Of a stretch of 64,000 bases of DNA, positions 58,794-64,000 are shown piece after piece (within the stretch, counting starts at the first letter, position 1; every line of letters starts with the position of its first letter). The stretch covers positions 1-64,000 of the forward strand of contig JADFYG010000009.1 in the NCBI GenBank assembly GCA_015233155.1, given 5' to 3'. The notes under the pieces were generated by a model. It worked only from the letters and a program-made list of their open reading frames with translations, did not search any database and had not been told where the DNA came from. A program made the translations under genes and the position numbers. Source of the stretch: Candidatus Rifleibacteriota bacterium. GTDB taxonomy: Bacteria > Muiribacteriota > Ozemobacteria > Ozemobacterales > Ozemobacteraceae.

Positions 58794-58991
58794 TATATCT
58801 CCTTGAATATTTTATCAGCGCTTTGAATTATATTTCGCACAAGACACGCGCTCTTGCACCAAACCACACAACTTCACGAATATATATTATTTCATATTTA
58901 TGCCGTTTCCACGATAACAAAGAAGCCTAAATATTCACGAAGCTTTACGTCAAGAGATATTCCTCACATTCGTTCGGAATGACAAACAATG

Positions 58992-59024
58992 CTGTCATTT
59001 CGACCGAAGGGAGAAATATAAAAC
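58992..59024 (+). repeat. Short dispersed extragenic repeat, second copy
   Basis: Matches 4619-4650 (TCATTTCGACCGAAGGGAGA against TCATCTCGACCGAAGGGAGA). The rest of 58794-59030 holds no gene that I can see. Confidence 0.65.
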
Positions 59025-59030
59025 AACCGG

Positions 59031-59795
59031 TTAGCATTCTTTGTTAATCATGGCCGTTTCTATTTGATTCCGAACAAGAATATTCCAACATCTTACGGAT
59101 ATATTCCAGGAAGCCGAACCCAGGAGCATTATTTTTATGATTACTGTGAGAAAGAAAACCCGATCCGGTGGGATTGAGATGGAATTCGCGAAAACAGTCA
59201 CACCATACAGGATATTGAAAACTGCATCTTTCCTGTGATGCCATGAAAAAAAAGCAAAAAGCGTGGAATCGTTTTCATTATCCAGAGCGTCCAGATACTG
59301 GAATATTACCCTTTTTCCGATGACGAGTGGAAGCAAAAAGAGAACCATTTCATCCACGGGAGGCAAAGACTGAACTTCCACAGCGCTGGAAAACGGAAAA
59401 ATCAGAAACTCAAGGTTACTAAATACTATCCGCCAAAGAAAAAAGCATAGGGAAAAAGCCAATAGAGATTCATGAGCTTTGATCTTATCCGACTTGAGAT
59501 GCATACAACCCAGAGCCAAAAGCCACAGGAATATATCCCAGACAAAAATTTTTACTATCCTTGCGAACAAGGGATTATCAGCAATAAATGTCAGACGAGT
59601 GACTCCTGATTCCATGCGCCACTGAAACCCGATGAGTCCGCTGATGAGATATAAAAGCGAAACAGAAAGGAAAATATACAAAGAACATTTGGCAACTTCA
59701 ATTAAACTAGTTTCAAGCAGTGTCAGACGAAGAGAATATGCGGAAACTTCAAGAGATTGATTTGACTTTACCGAACCCGAAATTTTGTCTGTCAT
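59031..59795 (-). CDS. Multi-pass membrane protein of unknown function
   Basis: 254 residues from ATG 59795, the first ATG in a frame that an in-frame TGA would have closed upstream before the MITE arrived. The frame now extends to a GTG inside MITE copy C (59891). Five to six hydrophobic helices (e.g. CSLYIFLSVSLLYLISGLIG, IFVWDIFLWLLALGCM, LLAFSLCFFLWRIVFSNL). No family recognised. No clear ribosome site; a TACTAT box lies 6-7 nt before the ATG, so it may also be leaderless, but there is no good -35. Codon pattern is more AT-rich than its neighbours. Confidence 0.5.
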   Translation of the reverse strand: MTDKISGSVKSNQSLEVSAYSLRLTLLETSLIEVAKCSLYIFLSVSLLYLISGLIGFQWRMESGVTRLTFIADNPLFARIVKIFVWDIFLWLLALGCMHLKSDKIKAHESLLAFSLCFFLWRIVFSNLEFLIFPFSSAVEVQSLPPVDEMVLFLLPLVIGKRVIFQYLDALDNENDSTLFAFFSWHHRKDAVFNILYGVTVFANSISIPPDRVFFLTVIIKIMLLGSASWNISVRCWNILVRNQIETAMINKEC

Positions 59796-59848
59796 TTTGC
59801 TATAGTATCTAAAAAACTGATAAAAACATTTATCTCCGTATTCTTCGG

Positions 59849-60004
59849 CAGGGTCATATATTTCTCCGTCGCTGAATAGCTTGAATAGCACGGTTTCACT
59901 TTGAGGTCGGGCGTGACCGCCGGGCCCGCCGAAAAAGCTCGTGGCAAAAAATGCGGCGCGCCCGGCGGTCGCGGCCCTACCGGTCGAGAGTTAAAATGAC
60001 TCTG
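59849..60004 (-). mobile_element. MITE-like element, copy C (156 bp) with exact 9-bp target duplication
   Basis: Ends CAGGGTCATATATTTCTC / CTCGAGAGTTAAAATGACTCTG-like, with the nested GC-rich inverted arms of copies A and B. The flanks are identical: ATTCTTCGG at 59840-59848 and at 60005-60013. Inserted between the TauE gene and the downstream membrane protein gene; it supplies a possible new start (GTG at 59891). Confidence 0.92.
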
Positions 60005-60033
60005 ATTCTTCGGTGTCTCAGCAGCATCTACTG

Positions 60034-60978
60034 TTACAATATTACTTTCCTTGCTCTCAGAAATACCATAACAATAGCGGAAGTAAATAGAAAGCCAACA
60101 CTGAATATTTTCGCACTGGAATCGAATGGAATCAACCAAAGCGTCGTAATAAACTCGATAAGAATCAAACTTATCAGAAAAATAACGACGTGACCGCGCT
60201 TCTGCCAACTGCAGAAATTTGCTCCGAGAGGTCCGCCAAAAGCAACGATTGGGATGGCACAAATCCACATGGGCAGGACTCCCGAAGAAAGCTTTCCAGA
60301 GATCATCAAATACGAAAATGCAACCATGGAGACAGCCGCCTGAAGAGGAATCGTGGTGCGAGTGCCAATCTTTTCATCAACATCGTATCGAAGGCAAAGT
60401 ACAACAAAAAGCACTACATCGGCACCGACACCAATCAGACACGTAATAAGCCCGCCTATTATCCCGACAAGGAAAAATTCAGATTTTCTCTGCCATGTAT
60501 CGCAGCTGAGATCTGTCCTGATTGTTCGGACCCCACGGTTCATCCAAAGCAGAAATCCTCCAAAACTAAGGGTAAACAGGGAAAAGAGTATCTTGGGATA
60601 AGGTGGAAAAACGAAAGGAGCGAGGAAATTCAGTCCCAGGATTGTGGAAACTGCCGCTCCGAAAAATGTCCAGATAAAAATATCCGGCAAAAATTTGTAT
60701 CCGGCGCGACAAATGAGAATTGAACCACAGGTCATTCCAACCGATTGGATAGCGAATGCAAAATCACGAGCCACGGTCGACTGTATATGAAGAACCTTGG
60801 TAAATACGGGAAAGGCAACAGCCCCCCCTCCCTCTGCGGTCGCACCTCCGATGAATGATCCGAAAACCATGGTCAATGACACTGGCCAATGAGTTTCAAA
60901 AAGAAAGAACCAGTTTTTTAAACTCATGACTAATATCCAGACTATTAGAACCATGAAAGAAATGAGATAGCGATTCAT
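60034..60978 (-). CDS. TauE/SafE family membrane exporter
   Basis: 314 residues, about eight to nine TM helices in two similar halves. The N-terminal VFGSFIGGATAEGGGAVAFP (~38-57) and the second-half GIIGGLITCLIGVGADVVLF (~173) are the two glycine-rich signatures of the family, which exports sulfite, sulfoacetate or similar anions across the inner membrane. Substrate unknown. It lies 4 nt after nadK and is the last gene of that operon before MITE copy C. Confidence 0.88.
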   Translation of the reverse strand: MNRYLISFMVLIVWILVMSLKNWFFLFETHWPVSLTMVFGSFIGGATAEGGGAVAFPVFTKVLHIQSTVARDFAFAIQSVGMTCGSILICRAGYKFLPDIFIWTFFGAAVSTILGLNFLAPFVFPPYPKILFSLFTLSFGGFLLWMNRGVRTIRTDLSCDTWQRKSEFFLVGIIGGLITCLIGVGADVVLFVVLCLRYDVDEKIGTRTTIPLQAAVSMVAFSYLMISGKLSSGVLPMWICAIPIVAFGGPLGANFCSWQKRGHVVIFLISLILIEFITTLWLIPFDSSAKIFSVGFLFTSAIVMVFLRARKVIL

Positions 60979-60982
60979 AAAA

Positions 60983-61849
60983 TTACTTGCCCCACTTCAT
61001 TTTCTCTCGCAGGACCTCGAAAAAACTTCTTTTGTGAAGTACAACGATGCGCGCGAAATCCGGCGCCCGTGTAACTTCTATGACGTCTCCGTCCTGGATT
61101 CGAAATCCTTCCTGGCCATCGGTAACAAGATCAACCTGGGAGTGCGTGCAGTGTAAGATCGCGTTAATAACTTCCTGGTCTGAGGTGATTACCGGGCGAG
61201 CGCTCAGAGTGTGTGAAGCAATGGGACACAGAAGCATCGCATTGACCCACGGTGGCACGATTGGGCCGCCGGCTGAAAGCGAATAGGCCGTGGAGCCGGT
61301 TGGAGTTGCGAAAATGACGCCATCACCCCGAAACGAGGTTACATATGTGCCGGAGATAGAAAGTTCAACCTCGATTACACGTGAAATCGGTTCTTTTACT
61401 ATCGCAAAATCATTCAAAGCTATATTTGTGTAGACTTCTTCTCCCTGACGTTTGACAACGACCTGGATCATTCCACGATCTTCAACCTCGTAATTTCCTT
61501 CCAGAAGCCGCTCGAGAATCATTATGGTGTCACCGTTGGAACCAAGGGTCAAAAAGCCGAGATGTCCAAGGTTGATTCCGGCCACAGGTATGTTACTCTT
61601 GGCAAAGGCGCGCACCGTTTCAAGAATTGAACCATCGCCTCCGAGCACAAGCGCCAGGTCTACTTTGTCGAGCATATCCCTTCTGGCGAAACTGAGTTCC
61701 TCGCAGCCAATCTGACGTGCCATTGCTGGTTCCATGCGGATTTCCACACAGTGTTCACGCGCCCATTCAAGTATCAGCCGCACAAGTCCCGGGGCGTTTT
61801 CACGCGTCGGGTGGCAGATCAGTGCAAGACGTTTAACTGGATTATGCAT
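60983..61849 (-). CDS. nadK: NAD kinase
   Basis: 288 residues. The GGDGS motif (ALVLGGDGSILETVRAF, ~65) and the NE/D-type and glycine-rich region GVIFATPTGSTAYSLSAGGP (~175) are diagnostic. ALNDFAIVKEPISRVIEVEL (~145) supplies the conserved N-D pair. Phosphorylates NAD to NADP in the cytosol. Starts 9 nt after the TPR gene stop, with a weak ribosome site. Same operon as TauE. Confidence 0.96.
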   Translation of the reverse strand: MHNPVKRLALICHPTRENAPGLVRLILEWAREHCVEIRMEPAMARQIGCEELSFARRDMLDKVDLALVLGGDGSILETVRAFAKSNIPVAGINLGHLGFLTLGSNGDTIMILERLLEGNYEVEDRGMIQVVVKRQGEEVYTNIALNDFAIVKEPISRVIEVELSISGTYVTSFRGDGVIFATPTGSTAYSLSAGGPIVPPWVNAMLLCPIASHTLSARPVITSDQEVINAILHCTHSQVDLVTDGQEGFRIQDGDVIEVTRAPDFARIVVLHKRSFFEVLREKMKWGK

Positions 61850-61858
61850 CGTCGTGAA

Positions 61859-63088
61859 TCAGTTGGGCGGGAATATCTGATAGTAGTTCCGTCCGGAGCG
61901 GATCGCCGAAGCGATGCTGCGCGATGAAAGACCATAAACACTGCCGCTATGACTCTTCGAGATTCCATCGAGAAGTTCGAGTGAGGCTTCCTTGTGGCCG
62001 ATCTTGAAAAGCAGATTTGCGAGAAGCAGTTTCGCATCGAGATGATTTTCATCAAGCTTCAGACATGCGCGAATCTCGTCGATTGCCTTGCGATCATCTC
62101 CAAGCCGAAACAACGTATCGCCAAGCTGAAAATGCGCTTCGGCCCACCGCGGATACATCACCACAACCTGTCCGAACGCATTTAGTGCATCGGGAAAATT
62201 GCGACGAAACTTCGCAGTCATTCCGCGATTGAAATCGGCAAAAACCGTGTTCACCTCTGCCTCGATCTGAGGATAAGCTCCGTGTTTCGAGCAAACCGGA
62301 AAAGTGCCCTCCCAGGAGTATTGTCCGCCATCCGGGCAGGTGGGGGCAGCCGTCAGCATCTTTGCATCAATCAGAGCTTTTAAGTCGAGCTTCCCCTTGG
62401 CATCAGGCTTAGTCTTCACAAAAGCTTCCTGAGCGCTCTTGATGGCGGACTGCGCCTGAAAACATTGCTGTTTGAGCTTAATGCCATCAAAATAAGACGC
62501 TTCAAGAATCTTGCGGGGGGAAGCTTCTGCTGTGCCACTGGCGGCTGCGGATGATTTCACTCCCTTTTCCGCGATGATGCCTTCTTTGTTTCCGAGCGGT
62601 GATGCCGGCGCATCGGGCGAAACCCCGATCTTCGGAGGACCCATTGGACGCTCGACCGGTGTCTTCTTTACTGGAGGAAGCAGTGCCCGCAAGGACTCTT
62701 TGGCATAAGTGTCGTCAGGGGCTATCTGCAATATTTTATTGAAAGCGGCAATGGCCTCCCGGATACGACCTGTTCGTGCCAGCAATGCTCCGCGCAAATT
62801 GAGCAATCCAAGATGCCGCGCCTCAATGCGTAAACCATGTTCAATGGTGCCCATTGCCTGCTCAGTTTCGCCTTTTCTGGCTTGCGACATCGCGATAAGG
62901 TAATAAGTATCGGCACGCGGTCGGTTATCAGGCCCGCTGAGGATATCCTTTACGCTTTGCTTCAATCGTAACTGCTCGGGAATACTCTCCTGGGCCAGGC
63001 AAACACATGTCATCCACAACACGCTCACAGCCACGATCAGAAAAGCTGCTTTATAATGGTGAAAAGTAGTTCGTTCAGCCATATACAT
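61859..63088 (-). CDS. Exported TPR protein with CPDGGxY...CSxHG motif
   Basis: About 409 residues; the start may be TTG 63094, ATG 63088 or ATG 63082. Signal peptide ~12-34 (AAFLIVAVSVLWMTCVCLAQ). TPR units lie at ~55-120 (YYLIAMSQARKGETEQAMGT, ALLARTGRIREAIAAFNKIL) and ~285-370 (AHFQLGDTLFRLGDDRKAID). Between them are a Pro/Ala linker and PTCPDGGQYSWEGTFPVCSKHG (~255-276). Four-residue pieces of this Cys pattern also occur in pilin-like proteins of several phyla; the role is unknown. It is followed by nadK. Confidence 0.78.
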   Translation of the reverse strand: MYMAERTTFHHYKAAFLIVAVSVLWMTCVCLAQESIPEQLRLKQSVKDILSGPDNRPRADTYYLIAMSQARKGETEQAMGTIEHGLRIEARHLGLLNLRGALLARTGRIREAIAAFNKILQIAPDDTYAKESLRALLPPVKKTPVERPMGPPKIGVSPDAPASPLGNKEGIIAEKGVKSSAAASGTAEASPRKILEASYFDGIKLKQQCFQAQSAIKSAQEAFVKTKPDAKGKLDLKALIDAKMLTAAPTCPDGGQYSWEGTFPVCSKHGAYPQIEAEVNTVFADFNRGMTAKFRRNFPDALNAFGQVVVMYPRWAEAHFQLGDTLFRLGDDRKAIDEIRACLKLDENHLDAKLLLANLLFKIGHKEASLELLDGISKSHSGSVYGLSSRSIASAIRSGRNYYQIFPPN

Positions 63089-63100
63089 GCACAAAAGTCA

Positions 63101-64000
63101 TCAAATTGCCTTGGTAAGTCGGCGCCGCAGAATTTCGGCCCAGCTCACCATATCCGAATCCGTGGCGTGACTTGCAACAAAAGTGAACTCTTTCAATGCA
63201 CGCGGAGTCAGGCCTTTCGCAAAATAAATCTTGCCCAGCAGAAAATGGGTTTCCGGGTCTTCCGGGACAATTTTCTGAACTGCAACGGCATGACGCAAGG
63301 CCTCATTTACGAAACCCAGATTCAGATTCGCCTTTACGAGTTGCAAACGCGCCGGTACATGATCATTTTTAATTTTCAGAATCTCGCGATAGCAGCGCAT
63401 GGCCATCTTCAACTTACCGCGAAGCCTGAGCAGTTTTGCATAAGACAATAATCCGTCAATTGAGTCCGGCTTTATGGAAAGCAGCTTTTGATAGGCCATC
63501 ATGGCGTCTTCCGGGCGATCGAGCAATTCATAGGCGTAACCCATATCGAGATATGCCTCGAGCATATTCGGATCCGTACTCAACTTTTCGCCCGCTGATT
63601 CGATTATACGCCGACACTCAGACTCGACCTTCTTCTGCATGGAACGCAGGTTCGCCTGAATCTGTCCATCGGAATAATCGAAACTTACAGCCTTCTTGAA
63701 AGCTCTGAGCGCTTCTTCATACCTCTTGAGATTGGAAAGCAGTATGCCAATAGTGTTCCAGATTCCGGCCTGATCGTTCGCGTTGGGCGAAGCCTTGACA
63801 TATGCAGCAAGCGCTTCCTCCATCTTATCCAGAGATTGCAGCAGCCGGCCCGTTTCCAGCCAGGCATCCCAGCGCTCCGGTTGGGTGGAGGTAAGACGCC
63901 CAAGCAGACCGAGCGCCCCTTCGATATTCTTTTCCGCTGATAAAGACTGGGCCATCAGATACAATGCATCCGGGTGGTTCGGCGACATACGCATCACATC
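63101..64000 (-). CDS. TPR-repeat protein (5' end beyond the window)
   Basis: 299 codons are visible and the frame is open to the window edge. At least seven TPR units, e.g. IWNTIGILLSNLKRYEEALR, AYLDMGYAYELLDRPEDAMM and LLSYAKLLRLRGKLKMAMRC. The C-terminus has FLLGKIYFAKGLTPRALKEF. The stop is 12 nt before the next TPR gene. Probably a scaffold protein; no signal or partner can be seen in the visible part. Confidence 0.8.
   Translation of the reverse strand, partial: DVMRMSPNHPDALYLMAQSLSAEKNIEGALGLLGRLTSTQPERWDAWLETGRLLQSLDKMEEALAAYVKASPNANDQAGIWNTIGILLSNLKRYEEALRAFKKAVSFDYSDGQIQANLRSMQKKVESECRRIIESAGEKLSTDPNMLEAYLDMGYAYELLDRPEDAMMAYQKLLSIKPDSIDGLLSYAKLLRLRGKLKMAMRCYREILKIKNDHVPARLQLVKANLNLGFVNEALRHAVAVQKIVPEDPETHFLLGKIYFAKGLTPRALKEFTFVASHATDSDMVSWAEILRRRLTKAI

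Noticed and set aside
59796..59891. Start of the membrane protein gene within MITE copy C
   Set aside because: Before insertion this frame was closed by an in-frame TGA, so the native start must lie downstream; a new fused start is possible but unsupported by a ribosome site.

Overview
The window reads as a chromosomal segment of a Gram-negative-type (diderm), probably uncultivated bacterium. It carries a secretin, lipoprotein signal peptides, Tad and type IV pilin genes, DsbD, MurJ and chemotaxis genes, with mid-range base composition and standard stop usage (TAG, TAA and TGA all end ordinary genes). The mix of many TPR proteins, Tad/type IV pilin clusters and a lipoprotein AmmeMemo fusion is reminiscent of candidate phyla such as Riflebacteria, but this is an impression and not a demonstrated placement.

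Region by region. 1-4.5 kb: the end of a cyclic-nucleotide-gated MscS-like channel, a DegT-type sugar aminotransferase and a Wzz/BY-kinase-like polysaccharide co-polymerase whose P-loop lysine is an arginine. 4.9-26.4 kb: a large Tad (Flp-type) pilus island. It begins with a prepilin peptidase (TadV) and then holds three paralogous TadE-TadE-TadG cassettes in orientations right, left, right. The first is followed by a HicAB toxin-antitoxin pair, and the second and third diverge from a 0.7 kb control region with two sigma-54-like sites. The machinery genes cpaB, cpaC, cpaE, cpaF, tadB and tadC follow, then a DUF192 protein and a large surface lipoprotein. No Flp major pilin is visible. The three TadG proteins share their ends but carry completely different central inserts, one of about 700 residues with three cysteine-rich repeats. 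This is the most unusual system in the window.

26.5-31.4 kb: RidA, an unknown exported protein, a TPR protein, a presenilin-like membrane protein and DapF, which carries a piece of a dispersed repeat in its coding sequence. 31.5-37.5 kb: an exported MEMO-AMMECR1 fusion lipoprotein and a type IV minor-pilin operon (PilX/GspK-, PilV- and PilW/GspJ-like plus one unknown). 38-40.5 kb: pnp and rpsO. 40.8-46.1 kb: a 23S/tRNA uridine methyltransferase-like protein, a receiver-PAS-histidine kinase, a family 4 glycosyltransferase cut by one amber codon, and a PHP-domain nuclease. 46.4-52.4 kb: a putatively leaderless exported protein, MurJ, a very large PpiC-type foldase behind a perfect consensus promoter, and an S4 RNA-binding protein. 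52.4-55.5 kb: a tandemly duplicated 99-bp leader, a free-standing periplasmic Cache protein and a chemoreceptor. 55.6-64 kb (all minus strand): an exported unknown, DsbD, a small HMA protein, a membrane unknown, a TauE-type exporter, NAD kinase and two TPR proteins, the last cut by the window edge.

A MITE-like element of about 155 bp is present in three full copies (4682-4836, 27089-27242, 59849-60004), one end fragment (13037-13076) and one internal fragment inside dapF. The third full copy has an exact 9-bp target duplication. Several other palindromic extragenic repeats occur between genes.
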